Under the pieces are notes generated by a model that was not told the DNA's origin, did not search any database, and saw nothing but the letters and a program-made list of their open reading frames with translations. A DNA stretch of 64,000 bases from Clavulina sp. PMI_390 (lineage: Eukaryota; Basidiomycota; Agaricomycetes; Cantharellales; Hydnaceae), in contig WIDE01000043.1 in assembly GCA_015039315.1 (NCBI GenBank), forward strand, positions 116,941 through 180,940, read 5' to 3'. A program made the translations under genes and the position numbers. Positions within the stretch are counted from its first letter, which is position 1. Every line of letters begins with the position of its first letter. Shown in pieces: positions 10,445-22,624 of the stretch.

Positions 10445-13428
10445 ATGCTTCCCAAGGGAGACGCGTGCTTCCCATGCCGTAAACGCAAAGTAGTGAGTTG
10501 CGACGACATATATGGTAACAGTTGTTTTCTCTTGGCTCACGGAGTAACTTCCACATAGAAATGCGACGGCCTAAAACCCGTTTGCGCCCGTTGTCAACAC
10601 CTTCGAAAGGAGTGCCTCTACGCCAATGGAATAGCGAGGCGCCGCAGTGCAGCGGCTTTAGAACAGCGAGCTCTCGAACTTGAGCTGAAACTTCACAGAC
10701 TAACCCTGGGAGCAGCACACAATCTATTCCTGGCGGGGATTAGAGTACGTGCACGAATACTGCGACTAGGGACTCTCCATGGACAACGCCCCGTCGAGGA
10801 AAATCCTTTGGAAAGCAGCGAACCTGAAATGGAGAACCTCATACGAAGCAGCAGAGCGCTGGTGGAGAGCTCCGCAGAACCATGGGTCTCAGCGATCTTT
10901 GAGCATGTGATCGGCTCCAAAACAAAGGATGGATTCGAGGATCTTCCTCTCCACTTGTCTCATCAACTGTGAGTATCGACGCCTCAGTAACTAGCTAATG
11001 AAGCTAATACATTACTATTTTGTAGGATTACGTTGTTCTTGCCGTACCACCAACATTTCTACTTCTTTGCTGACATATCCCGTTTCCTCGAACGCATATC
11101 TCTTCCTCCTTCTCACCCTGATTCCATACATCCCTGCTTGCTCAATGCCTGCTATCTCGGCGCATGTGTTGTCGTCGGAAATCCCCTGGCATCTCTCCAA
11201 CCCTTTTTCATAAAGCGCACACAACATTTTCTCAGCCAAGCACTGATGCATGCCGACCGGATCACCCATTTCCTGTGGGCCAGCATGGTGCTAGGCAACT
11301 GTCTAGCGAGATCTCGGCGCATGGAGGAATGGTACGCCGTTGTTAGCGCTGCGGCCCAGTTCGCATCAGCCTGCGGTCTTGGGCTCCCCTATTGCACCGA
11401 TGAGGCCGCACAAAATGTTGGAGAGACCCTACTACCTCGTCCTCACGACGAGATCGAAGCCCTCGATCGTATTGGACTCGCGCACTCGATTTATATTACC
11501 GACCAATCCATGCGTACATTGACAGAATTTTCCAGCCACTTTCCCTTTTGAGAACTATCTCTCCAGTCGGAAACAGCCGCCCAGTTTCTCGCAGGTTCGT
11601 CCCATTGCCTCCATTTGCACTTGGTCCCTGAAACGCCCCTCATGAAAACCGTAGTCTCTGGGAACAATGGGACATGAGCCTGCGAATGTTTGGCTCTCCC
11701 ACGAACACTTGATGGCATCCACGATGAAAATCTTCGAGGATTCTCGCAGATTTGCATCAGCTGCACGTGGTAAGTCCTAGTCTGATCTCGTATTGGGTGC
11801 GTGGTGACCGAATCTACAGTTGAGGACAACCAAAGTCAACAACTTTTGGTATGTCATCTTCGGCTCAGTGGAATATTCTCTAACACTGTATATAAGCTCT
11901 TAATGGCTATCTGTGAGTTTCTGCGCAGTCAAAACATCAAAATTCCGCGATTTTCGAAAAAAATCGGCCAAAAATTGAGACTAACATGAATTTTGATGCT
12001 AGAGCCCCCTATAATAGCTCATTCGGCGCGGATTTAAGAGAAGAGTGCAATGGTATTATTAGATTGAGTCAAAACCACTTCAATCCGTCTCAATATTGAA
12101 AACACTGCACAACATGTTCACACACTGTCGGGGCTCCTTGTCCCAAAAAAGCTCGATATGGTCGCTTTTCTACACTCCTTGGAAAGTATAAGATCATTCA
12201 AATTTTATTCTGACGATCCTGACATCGACAGGCCTTCCTGGACTTCCAATTCGGGTCCAAATCAGGCACCCTTTACCGCTGAGAAAATGCATGGTGGCCC
12301 CCTTCTTAAAAGATAAGAGAGACTACATACAGATGCACAAGGGCATCAGCGAAGAAAAATCCCCTAACTCTGAGTTTCTAGTCCCGGGGAGAAGCGGGAA
12401 AGAAGGCTCGCGCCGCAATCGAGGCTATGTTTACCTAGCTTTGGTTCCGGCCATCGATGGTTAGAATGACCCTGAACTCCATCCTAATGTGTCACGATAA
12501 TGTGAGAGTGGATTTATGATCATCTTTTGTAGCCTTCGACGATGTCAGAATGTCAAAATTCGCAGATTTTTTGAAAAATTCGTGCCAAAAAATTGAGACT
12601 CGCGAAAAAATTAGCTAGAAATGCAGAAAAAGTACTATTTAACGCGGTTTTTCAATAGGATAACGGTAGTATACTTCATTAAGCTCTCGGTGCGGTCTAA
12701 GAAAAGTTATTGACAATTGTTGACTTTGGTTGTCCTCAACTGTACTCCACGACCGCAGCTGATAGGCAAATGAAGCAAGACGAGGTGTATGACCGCTTGG
12801 TCGATCGAATATCCTTCCATCACAGAAACATGCCAACGCTCCCTGATCCAAAGGGGCTACAACCTATTGAAGCGGCCGCCAGCTTGAACAGCAACATCCT
12901 TATTCTTGTTGCTCACGCGACTCTTTATGGAAGCGGTATTATTGTTTACAGTCTGCGAGCTGGTACCGATCCAGAGGCGAGGGGGCGAATGCTCCAGTGT
13001 GTTGAAGCACTTGTGGATGCCTCTGAGAAGGTCCAGGCGCATAGGCGCATACATCCAGCGCGGGTGGGGCTACTTTCCATGGTGAGTTTGTTTTCTATGC
13101 TCGCGCGCAGCTTTTTGATCTCGTCTTGGTAGGTTCACATGATGAACGCCGTTCGTATCATCATCCACGAATTACAGATTGGCAATACTCATCATGACCC
13201 AAATTTATCCCTCCATTACTGTGACGCCATCGAAGTGCTATTGGACTATGTGGACAATACAATCTCACTGTATCCTGCATGGGGTAAGCAGATATCTTCC
13301 TAATGTCTTCAGTCCTCAGTCATGGTAACTTACAAGCCGCCGCAGCCGATGCTCCCTTGCCTCTTCGGAATAGACTCATCACCGCCACAGTTCGCTGTCA
13401 ACAGAAAAAGCCAGGACAGTCAGTCTAA
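10445..13428 (+). pseudogene. TF-1: Zn2Cys6 regulator, frameshifted, with transposon in intron 4
   Basis: Exons by homology to the other copies: 10445..10492, 10559..10968, 11026..11594, 11655..11769, 12759..13081, 13133..13283, 13346..13428. Residues 8-35 form CX2CX6CX6CX2CX6C (CFPCRKRKV, KCDG, CARC, LRKEC), a fungal binuclear zinc cluster, followed by a helix with dimerisation-like heptads (ALEQRALELELKLHRLTL). Exon 3 encodes the middle region shared by all copies (LFLPYHQHFYFF, SIHPCLLNACYLGA, RITHFLWASMVLGNCLARSRRM). A run of four T at 11546-11549 shifts the frame by +1 and gives TGA at 11549-11551; removing one T restores ENYLSSRKQPPSFSQ and every later exon fits. As read, the product is 327 residues, lacking the C-terminal 240 or so. 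It is either a young pseudogene, a truncated regulator or a base-call error. Confidence 0.8.
11817..12742. mobile_element. Non-autonomous TIR DNA transposon (Tc1/mariner-pogo-like, TA target site)
   Basis: Element of 926 bases inside intron 4 of TF-1. It begins CAGTTGAGGACAACC and ends with the exact inverse; the perfect terminal inverted repeat is 26 bases (11817-11842 and 12717-12742). It is flanked by TA on both sides (11815-11816, 12743-12744), the target duplication of Tc1/mariner-type transposases. No transposase open frame is present. Inside, two related direct repeats of about 50 bases (about 11931-11981 and 12550-12600, both ending in CCAAAAATTGAGAC-like sequence) lie 620 bases apart. 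Removing element plus one TA leaves an intron of 61 bases, exactly the length of the same intron in TF-3, TF-5, TF-6 and TF-7. CAGTTGA-type ends recall pogo/Tigger elements, but the superfamily call rests on TIR and TA only. Confidence 0.9.
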
Positions 13429-14240
13429 ATCTGTACGCCGACGTGTATCATCTCAAGGAAATCCACCGTATGGCTCTGTTCACTAGCACAAAATAGACTG
13501 CTAATCGATGCTCTTTCAGTTTTTCGAGTGTGAAGTGCTTAGTATATAAAGTTCAACTCTTCCATTCCAGCCATGCGCCAAGGCACCCGTATTCGTCGAG
13601 TCACCATGAGTCATACAGAAAATAATTGAAAAAATGATGAGAACTTAATCACAAGATCCTCGGGCCACCACTGATGGCCGTTTCTATCCCCCTCTTTCGT
13701 TCCTCTCAGCTTGTTCCCTGGTTTTCTCTGAGTTAAGATCGCAGTTCTCGCTGGGGCTGAGAGTCAATGGGCTTGTTGAGGTATCATGCTCAAACCGTTC
13801 ACCCTGCGAACCGGTTCACTACATCCATTAGGCACGATTTTTCTTTGTATCACTCTCTTTCCTGAGGGTCCGCCCAGCAAACCAATTGACGCAGCCCAAA
13901 TTCCAGCTTAGATCCGCTGAACCAAGGAAGTGAAGGATACCATCGTATTGTTGCACCACGACGACCCGTCTTAATCACAGATGACGTGATCTCACATTTG
14001 ACCTCCTCCGGGCACCCGAAACCCGCGCTATTGACAAAGTGCAAAGTAAGAAATTCCATTCCACTCCTCTGGTCTGCTCCAATGAGGATCGCCGAATTCA
14101 TTGCACAACCAGTGAGTATCATCTCACGCGACGGAGATGCAGCTCTGTCTCAACCAAGGCACCCCTCGTGAGTGCATCATGGCCCCGGTGATAAAAACCG
14201 CAACGCCTCGCACAAAGAACCTCGCTCCAACCCTACCAAC
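13429..14240. other. Intergenic; TF-2 promoter
   Basis: No coding frame is supported. The part from about 13860 to 14040 aligns with the upstream region of TF-1, including a GGTCCGCC-like word and the CTCCGGGCA block. Confidence 0.5.
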
Positions 14241-16315
14241 ATGCTGACCAAAGGAGACGCGTGCCTTAGATGTCGACAAAGTAGAGTGGTGGGTTGAGTC
14301 AATATTCCATCTGTGCTGTCATGGTTTTTCTCACTGAGTGGCCTTTATAGAGATGCAACGGCACAAGACCCGTCTGTTCTCGGTGTCAGCGCCTTGGGAG
14401 AGAATGCCTCTATGCCAATGGAATAGCTAGGCGCCGACCAACAGAGGAACTCGAAAGACGAGCTCTCGAACTAGAAGTCAAAATCCAAAGGGTGTCTCTA
14501 GTGGCAGGACTCAACTTATTCTTGGCGACGTCAAGACTCCGCGAGCGAATCTTACGACCAAACAACCTCCCCACACAGCACCCAGTTGCTGGACCGCTTT
14601 GTATCCCAGCGGGAACTCACGAAACCGAACTGGGCACTGTGGAAGAAAGCAGGGAGATGTCAGGAGAGAGCTCTAGAACTCTCGCACTACGAATCCTTGA
14701 AGAGGTAGTAGGTTGTGAACATTCGACTGGATTCGAGGATCTTCCTTTCGATTTATCTCTTCAACTGTGAGTATCATATGCTCCACATTGACCTGTCGCA
14801 ATAACTCATTACTGTATGTGCAGAATCTCGTTGTTCTTGCCGTACCGCCGCCAATTCTACTTCTTCATCGATATATCCAGCTTCCTTGAGCGCGTATCTC
14901 TCCCTCCATCTCATCCCAAATCTATCCATCCATGCTTGCTTAATGTGTGCTATCTCGGTGCCTGTGTTGTCGTCGGAAAGGATCTGGCTCAGTTCCATTC
15001 TTTTTTCGTCGATCGGACACGTCATTTTCTTAGTCAAGCACTCATGAGTGCCGACCGCGTCAGCCATTTCCTATGGGCTAGCATACTACTGGGAAACTGT
15101 CTGGCCAGATCTCGGCGTATAGAAGAGTGGTATGCTGTTGTTAGCGCTGCAGCCCAATTCGCGTCGGCCTGCGGCCTTACGCTCACCTACCCGACTGAAG
15201 GGAGCACGGAAAACGATGCGCGCATCAACGGGTCCCTGATCCCCGGCCTGGAAGACGAAATCGAAGTTCTCGACCGTGCAAGACTCGCACACACGATATA
15301 TGTCTCCGATCAATCTCTCCATACCTTGACACACCTTCCCGCCACGTTCACTTGTGACAATAGCCCCACAGATGAACCTCAACAAGTCATTCAAGCGAAG
15401 GTCCGTTTTTTGAGCTGCCGGTTAGTAGGATCTGACGTGAGATTTGTCTTTGAACCCCACAGACTATCAGAATAACGGAGGATGAGCCAACGGGGATTTG
15501 GCGCTCCAATGAGCATCTGATGGCATCGACGATGAAAATTTTTGAGGATGCTCACAGGTTCGCTTCATCAGCGCGAGGTGAGTGTCTATGGTATACTGCC
15601 TGTGTGTACGACGATTGAATTTCTCATCGAAGCGAACGGGCACCTAGGACGTGAAGAAGATTATGTCCGGTTGACTAATCAAATCTCCTCCCACCACAAT
15701 ATCATGCCAATTCTCCCAAACCCGCAAGGACTTCAGCCCGCGGAAGCAGCCGCGAGTCTGAACGACAATATACTTGTTCTCGTGGCTCGTGCCACCCTTT
15801 ATGGGAGTGGCCTCATGGTCTACAGTTTGAGGGCCGGTGTCGACTCAGAGGCACGAAGATGTTTGTTCCAATGTGTGGAAGCGCTGGTGGATGCGTCAGA
15901 GAAAGTTCAAACACACAGACGCCTACATCCAGCACAAACAGGACTATTATCAATGGTTAGCCTCTATGCCCTCCCGAACTAATCGCAGATCAACTGACTG
16001 TTCCTCATGGCAGGTTCATATGATGAATGCTGTCCGCATCATTCTCCATGAGCTGAAGAAAGAACACACGCGCGATAACCCAAGCTTGTGCATTCATTAT
16101 TGCGCTGCAATGGAAGTGCTTCTGGATTACATGGATGATACAGTATCACTGTACCCCGCATGGGGTGAGTCCCCACGTTTTTGGAACCTTTCTTCCTGGC
16201 TCGTACTAATAAAACAACCGTTCCAGCCAATTCTGCCACATCTCTCAAAAACAAACTAATCGCTGACATGAATGACTGCGAAAATTTCCGTGCGGTCCTA
16301 AATGTAGGCGTGTAG
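14241..16315 (+). CDS. TF-2: Zn2Cys6 transcription factor, fungal-specific regulator
   Basis: Exons 14241..14288, 14351..14766, 14824..15400, 15463..15577, 15633..15955, 16014..16164, 16227..16315; 572 residues and intact. Zinc cluster CLRCRQSRV / RCNGTRPVCSRCQRLGREC at residues 8-35, with an intron splitting it after residue 16 as in all copies. The linker helix is LERRALELEVKIQRVSL. The middle region has SLFLPYRRQFYFFIDIS, SIHPCLLNVCYLGACVV, VSHFLWASILLGNCLARSRRI and ASACGL; the last exons read VHMMNAVRIILHEL, YCAAMEVLLDYMDDTVSLYPAWG. A nuclear DNA-binding activator or repressor is expected. Its C-terminal exon is longer than in TF-5 to TF-7 and unlike them (ends NFRAVLNVGV). It is the closest neighbour of TF-1, sharing upstream DNA with it. 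Confidence 0.88.
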
Positions 16316-17064
16316 GCCCGCGGTAGCCGGTTGCCCTACACAGATTGCTGGTCTGAGCGTTGTAGCATGCTTTGTTCGCCTTTGAGATCGTATCGATAGT
16401 CCTTCTATAATACCTCGACACGCTAGCCTGTAATATGGAATATTCATCAACCAAATCTTCATTAATCAAACAGAGAATGGCTTGTTGGTAAAGATTCTGA
16501 GTAGGGGCTGGTGTCTAAGACTACGAGAGATAATCAGGCGGCTTCAGATGGAGACCGCCTCAAGCCTGTTGCCATATTCTTCGCTCCCATCCATATGGAC
16601 ACAGTTGTACAGAGGCGATAAATAGCCTAGCCCAGCAAGGATATGCGCATATGAAGGGTGGTATATCAGCTAGACGGAAGCGACTGTCGTGAGACAGCTA
16701 TCTGATATTATGCGTTTCGGGAGGGACTAATATTCGCTCTGTCGTGAAAGGCGCTCGAAGCGGAACTAATGTGTCGTAGTTGAGATAATTCCATCTAGGT
16801 GAAAAGATTCGCAGACACTTGACTTTGAGTAGTTCTGATAGACGCCAGCTTGTGCATTTATAGCGCTGGAAGCGGTAGCAGTTTTTTTAGGTTCGGTAAG
16901 ATTTGGATATGAACGTTATGGACAAGCTGGATGAGAGTCGTGAAGAGAAATGGATGAGTAAGTCGCTGGCCGCGGCTCTTGCTACCATGCCGCGGCACGT
17001 ATTGATTATTACTGACGCCGGAACCGAAGCGACGTCAATCATCTGCTCCCAAGCAACTACCAAC
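16316..17064. other. Intergenic; TF-3 promoter
   Basis: No gene, repeat or RNA feature recognised. An open frame from 16903 merges with the 5' end of TF-3 in another frame and is not supported. Confidence 0.45.
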
Positions 17065-19231
17065 ATGCTGCCTAAAGGATCGGCGTGCCTTCGCTGCCGG
17101 AAACTAAAGGAAGTGAGTGAGTACCATGCGTTTGCTGCAACAACCTTCCGTAGTCCTTCCATTCGAACATCGGCTCGTTGCTGCCCTTGGTCTCTGCGCA
17201 TTACAAACATCTTGTGTATCTCGAGCCTACTTGCGGCAATGGCTTTATATCATATCTAACGACTAGAGTGTCTTCCATAGAAATGTAATGGTGAGAAACC
17301 TGCTTGCTCAAGGTGCCAACGACTTCAACGGCAGTGTCTATACGCTGGCGAATCGGAGAAGGAGGCCGTGGAAGTTCTAGAGAGACGGGTCCTGGAGCTC
17401 GAGCTAAAGATTCACAGAATGAGTGTAGTGTCAACCCACACTCTTTCCTTGGCATCTGTTCGGTTGCTGGAACGCATTCAACGGCTAGGCACCATTCCTG
17501 GACGATTCCCAAACGTCATAAAATCTTATTCTCGAAGCACGAACAAAGAGGTCAATTCGGCCTCCCCAAAGCAAAGTGCGGCAGCGCTGATTGGGAGACC
17601 TGCAAAAACGTGCTTTGAGCCTATATTTGATCACCTGTCAGATCCTGGACTTGAAGATTTGCCGCCTCATTTGTCGCGCCAATTGTGAGCGTGATATCTC
17701 ATCTCTATTTCATATCAATATCAATTCGTGCTAAACAAATCATTGCTGACATCACAGAATTGCCCTATTCTTCCCATTTCGTCACCATTTCTACTTCTTC
17801 ATCGACATACCGCGCTTTCTTGAGTGTTTAGACCTCCCTCCTTCTCATCCGGAGTCTATCCATCCATGCTTGGTCAATGCCTGTTATCTCGGAGCATGCT
17901 TTGTTGGAGGAGAGGCCTTGGTGCCGTTGCGCTCTTTCTTTCTCAGGCGCACCCGACATTTCCTTGATCAAGCTCTCATGTTTCCCGACCGCGTCACTCA
18001 TTTTCTGTGGGCCAGCATGATACTTGCCAGCTGTCTGGCAAGGTCTCGGCGCATGCAAGAATCCTATGCTGTCGTCAGTGCCGCAGCCCAGTTCGCGTCG
18101 GCTTGTGGGCTGAGGTTAATCCACGGCTCGGGCTGGGCTGTCGAGGATGATTGTTGCCTAGATGATTCCCTATTACCATCCCCGAAAGATGAAATCGAAG
18201 CTCTCGACCGTATTGGGCTAGCGCACTCGGTTTACATCACCGACCAATCTGTGTCTACCTTGGCAGGGGCTCCTGCAACATTTCCTTATAATAACTGGCC
18301 GTCAGCTCAGACTCAGCAAGCCCATCCGTTGAAGGTCTGATAATTCGTTCTTATATGTTCTTCTAGTTTTCGAGTGTTTCTGACCGTCCGCATAGTTTTC
18401 GGGACTTCAAGCGGATGGCGCAGCAAAGGCACGGCGTCGTGATGAACACTTGATAGCGCCAACAGTGAAAATCTTTGACGAAGCGACAAAGTTTGCTCAC
18501 TCCATATTGAGTAAGCCTCTTCATCTTTGCTCATTGTAGCTCTGGCCAAGAAGTCTAAGGTATTTTGCCAGAGAACGGATATAAAGGGCATGAAAGCGAC
18601 TATCTTCGCTTAAGAGATCAAATATCCTTCCATCGTGACATGATGCCGTTGATCCCTGACCCTGAGGGACTCCAGCCCGATGAGGCAGCAGAGAGCTTGA
18701 CCAACAATATACTCGTCCTTGCAGCACACGCTACGCTTTACGGGGGCGGGCTCATTGTGTACAGCCTGCGAGCCAGTGAAGATGCCGAGGCAAGAGCACA
18801 GTTGCTCATGTGTCTCACCGCGCTCGTCGATGCCTCGGAGAAAGTCCAAGAATATAGGCGTCTTTGCTCAGCGGAAGTGGGATTGTTATCGATGGTAAGT
18901 GTCCAACCACTTTATTGTGGAATAGTTTGCTTAGTGTCGAGCTCGTAATCATAGGTTCATATGATGAACGCACTTCGCCTCGCTGCGCACCAGCTGCAGA
19001 AGTCGGCCGCACAGCAGAACGCCAATCTGTCTATTCACTGTTGTCGTGCCATTGAGGTGCTCCTGGACTATGTCAATGACACGATCTTATTGTATCCTGA
19101 GTGGGGTAAGTGCACCTCTCTTCTGCCACTCTTATTTCTTGGTCTCACCAATTCACATATTCATTCCAGCCGATGCTCCAATGCCTCTGAAAGAGAAGCT
19201 TCTGAGTGCCGCTCACGCACTCCAGGGCTGA
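17065..19231 (+). CDS. TF-3: Zn2Cys6 transcription factor
   Basis: Exons 17065..17112, 17281..17684, 17758..18334, 18396..18510, 18572..18894, 18955..19105, 19170..19231; 559 residues, intact. Zinc cluster CLRCRKLKE / KCNGEKPACSRCQRLQRQC. The linker helix is EVLERRVLELELKIHRMSV. Exon 3 keeps the family core: LFFPFRHHFYFFIDIPRFL, SIHPCLVNACYLGACFVGG, VTHFLWASMILASCLARSRRM. The first intron (168 bases) is longer than in TF-1 and TF-2 (62-66 bases). The terminal exon is of the short 62-base type shared with TF-5, TF-6 and TF-7 (ADAPMPLKEKLLSAAHALQG). In exon 4 the usual LMAST..KIF motif reads LIAPTVKIF. Target genes are unknown. Confidence 0.88.
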
Positions 19232-20345
19232 AGCTGTTCGTATTGAAGCGTTTCACGGTATTCCACAGTTGGAAGAACTGCACCTTGTGCTGTATCACAC
19301 TATCACGGTAACCGGCGTTTCTCGGGGCAGACGATTGAAGAAGATTCGCGAGGTGGCCGGTCTTGGCGGGTGAACACACCAAGAAAAGCGCGCTTTGCTG
19401 CCCACACGGCCAGGAATAATACCTCCGAGGTTGAGAAGTGGGGATTGCAATTTCGGAGGCCATGACTAGATGACGGTCGGCATAGGAGAGAGAGAAGAGC
19501 ATTCGTTGTGTCGTCAGTGGACGCAGGAGAGAGGAAAAAGCAGCCACGTTGTCTCCATGGGCTGGTCATGGATGACTAGACGCAACGGGAGATGTCGGGT
19601 GCGTTGTTATTAGATGTTCCACACAAAGCTTCAGAGGAAGCCCCACTGTTGCCGAGCTTAGTCCAGTCAATGCTGCGAAGAAACAGGGAGCTATTGATGC
19701 ATTGTGCCATATCAAGTAAAGGTTGCACACGCCGATGTGGGAAAAATCTGCATATTGCTGTGGGGGTGTGGCCAAACGGCCATTCACAGCCAATCCGTCC
19801 ATTTTGGCCGTCCAAGCGAAAGCACGTCAATGGAGCACTGGCTTCCCAAAAAGTTTACCTCGGCTAAGGATTGACAGCCAACTCCCCAAAGGAGCGGGTT
19901 GAGGTGAAAGTACCCTGGAAGACAAGCCTCTGTCGCCATAGTCGCGCCCACCACCCCTGCCGTAGACAACGGGTAGTATGAATATTGTGCATACTGAGGC
20001 CTGAGGTGGAGGCCAGAATTAGGATTCTCTCGTCACTGTCGAAAGCCAAGATGAATGGAGGGCGGGCAGCCAGAGCGTGTGACCGGCGAGTTGCATGCCG
20101 ACTTCGTTGCGCGGTTCACTAAGATTCCAAAATGCCAAAAAAAAGTATTTGTTCCTTGAGATTCTTCGGCCGTGCCGACCAGGATCGGGTAGGCTCGTGA
20201 CTAATACGTAATACAGTTCCAGTCATTGGGAGGCTTCTTTCTCTCCGCACGACCCCTTCTTGGTCACCAACTACCGCGCACTCATGCGATTGCTCTTAAC
20301 CATTTCAGCGGCGAGCTTGAAATCCTGACCCAGGCCACTTCTACC
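19232..20345. other. Intergenic; TF-4 promoter
   Basis: Several overlapping frames of 60-128 codons on both strands, none with family features or mutually consistent splice sites. A short A-rich run near 20133-20150 is the only low-complexity stretch. Confidence 0.45.
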
Positions 20346-22562
20346 ATGCTTCCCAAGGGAGATGCGTGCTTCCGATGTCGGGACTACAAACTGGTGAGTT
20401 TGGATGGCAATCCATTTGGCCTCGATAATCTGTGGCCGCTCTTCACTTCAAACTTTTGTATCGCCGCGCGCGCCTCAGCTCTCCTTTGCGCTGGGCCTCT
20501 CCTCTTCACTTCGCTCTTCTCATAGCTTCTAGCCTTCTCTGGCTACAGCTGCTCACCAGCTTGCCTCTCTCTCTAGAAATGCAACGGCGCGAGACCGACT
20601 TGCGCGCGGTGTCAGCGGCTCAACAAGGAATGCGGTTATGCCCCTGGCGTCGCCAAACGTCGGAGCAAGAACATGATGTTAGAACAACGCGCCCTAGAGC
20701 TGGAACTGAAGGTCCAGCAACTATCGTTAGTGTCGACGCATAACCTGCTCATCGCATCTGTGAGGCTGCTCGAACGGATCGGGCGGATGAATAACGCCCA
20801 GGTACAACTTCCACTCAAGACGAGGTCCCAGACTCCAGTCAAAGCTCAGAAAATCAAATCGGAGGTCTCCACGCCAGAAATAGGTGCACTTGACAAGAAT
20901 CGCACAGAACACATCATCTCGGCTATCCTCGACCATGTCCGGGACGCTCGTCCATCGAGTGGATTTGAGGACCTACCACCCTACTTAGCGCACCACTTGT
21001 GAGTTTATCTCCTTGTAAACCAGGCTGTGATAGCGATTTATGATCGAATTTGGTAGACTCAGCCTATTCCTCCCCTATCATCGCCACTTCTACTTCTTCA
21101 CAAACGTTCCCTACTTTCTCGCATGCGTGTCCCTTCCGCCCTCCCACCCCGAGGCTATCCACCCTTGCTTGCTCAACGCTTGCTACCTTGCAGCATGCGT
21201 TGCTGGTGGGAAGGCCTATGCCGATCTCCAACCTTATTTCATTATGCGCACTCGGCACTTCCTCGATGAAGCACTCATGTTTGCCGACCGCATCATGCAT
21301 TTTCTGTGGGCTAGTATGTTACTAGGCAACTGCCTGGCAAGATCTCGCCGCATGCAAGAATGGTACACGGTTGTCAGTTCTGCAGCCCAATTTGCGTCGG
21401 CATGTGGTTTGCGGCTCACTCATACCCCAGATGGGGTACCGAAACCCGACGATGCTTGTCGAGACGAAGCTCTCCTACCTCCGCCGAAAGACGAAGCCGA
21501 GGCTATCGATCGCATTCGACTCGCACATTCGATTTACATCACCGACCAGTCCATGACGACGCTGACAGCCCTTCCTCAAACTTTCTCGTGGGACATGTGG
21601 CCCGGGAACACGACTCAGCGACCCCCTCGCTCGAAGGTTCGTTCGTCCACTAGCCGGCTTGTTTCCTATAATAACGCCAAGTATCTTACCTATCCAATAG
21701 TCCTTAGAAGCTGGCGAGGGGAAGGGGTCAAAAAAGACATGCTCTGACGTGCAGTTGATGGCTGCAACGATGAAAATCTATGAAGAAGCTAACAAGTTCG
21801 CTCGATTGCTGTGTGGTATGAATCCTTTCGTTTTGTCGCTTCCCGTCTATGCCAACAAAACAACCATCTTTCCGTAGCAAACGGGTATCGCGGGTACAAT
21901 GAGGAATATGTTCGCTTGAAGGATCAGATTTCGTTGTATCACGATATTATTCCGTCGATTCCAGACCCCGAAGGACTCGATGCTGCCCAGGCAGCAGAGA
22001 GTCTGATCAGTAACATCCTCGTTCTCGTAGCGCATGCCACGCTTTATGGTAGCGGCCTCATCGTGTTCAGTCTACGAGCTGGTCACGACATAGAGGCGAA
22101 AGCGTGGTTGCTTAAGTGTGTACGAGCACTGGTGGACGCCTCGGAGAAAGTTCGAGCGCACAGGCGTCTTCATCCAGCACAAGCAGGACTGCTATCGATG
22201 GTTAGCGCCCATCCTTCTTTTCGCCTTGGTCGCAGCTTGCTGAGTCATTGGTTGGTTACAAATAGGTTCACATGATGACTGCACTCCGAATCCTCGCACA
22301 TGAGCTACAGAGATCCGACACACAGAAGGACGCGGGTCTGTCTATTCATTATTGCGAAGCCATTGAGGTCCTTTTGGATTATGTCGATGATACAATTTTG
22401 TTGTACCCTGCGTGGGGTAAGCATATGCCCTTCGCAAAACCTTCCTGTCCTAGACTGACCAGTTTGCGAATCATTCTAGCCGATATCCCTGGACCTGTAA
22501 AAACCAAACTGATTACTGCTGCCGAAGCTATAAGGCGACCCATTGCGGGGAAATCTTGGTGA
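20346..22562 (+). CDS. TF-4: Zn2Cys6 transcription factor
   Basis: Exons 20346..20393, 20577..20998, 21057..21636, 21701..21815, 21878..22200, 22266..22416, 22480..22562; 573 residues, intact. Zinc cluster CFRCRDYKL / KCNGARPTCARCQRLNKEC; the linker helix is MLEQRALELELKVQQLSL followed by LIASVRLLERI. Exon 3 is one codon longer than in TF-2, TF-3 and TF-5 to TF-7 (580 bases). The core includes SLFLPYHRHFYFFTNVPYF, AIHPCLLNACYLAACVAGG and IMHFLWASMLLGNCLARSRRM. The stop codon is written TTGGTGAGT, which also makes a good 5' splice site; splicing there would still create a stop, so the model ends at 22562. The terminal exon is of the long 83-base type, as in TF-1. Confidence 0.88.
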
Positions 22563-22624
22563 GTGGTATCAAATAGGTTTCTGTACCATCTGGCTCATGC
22601 TGATGATTATCGCGCTCCCTCCAG

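Noticed and set aside
11817..12742. Additional coding exon of TF-1 inside intron 4
   Set aside because: Paralogues have only a 55-64 base intron here and the inserted DNA has TIRs and a TA duplication, so it is a transposon.
12710..12758. Start of a separate gene at 12710
   Set aside because: The frame continues into TF-1 exon 5 and its first codons lie in the transposon end; the acceptor at 12757-12758 gives the paralogous junction.
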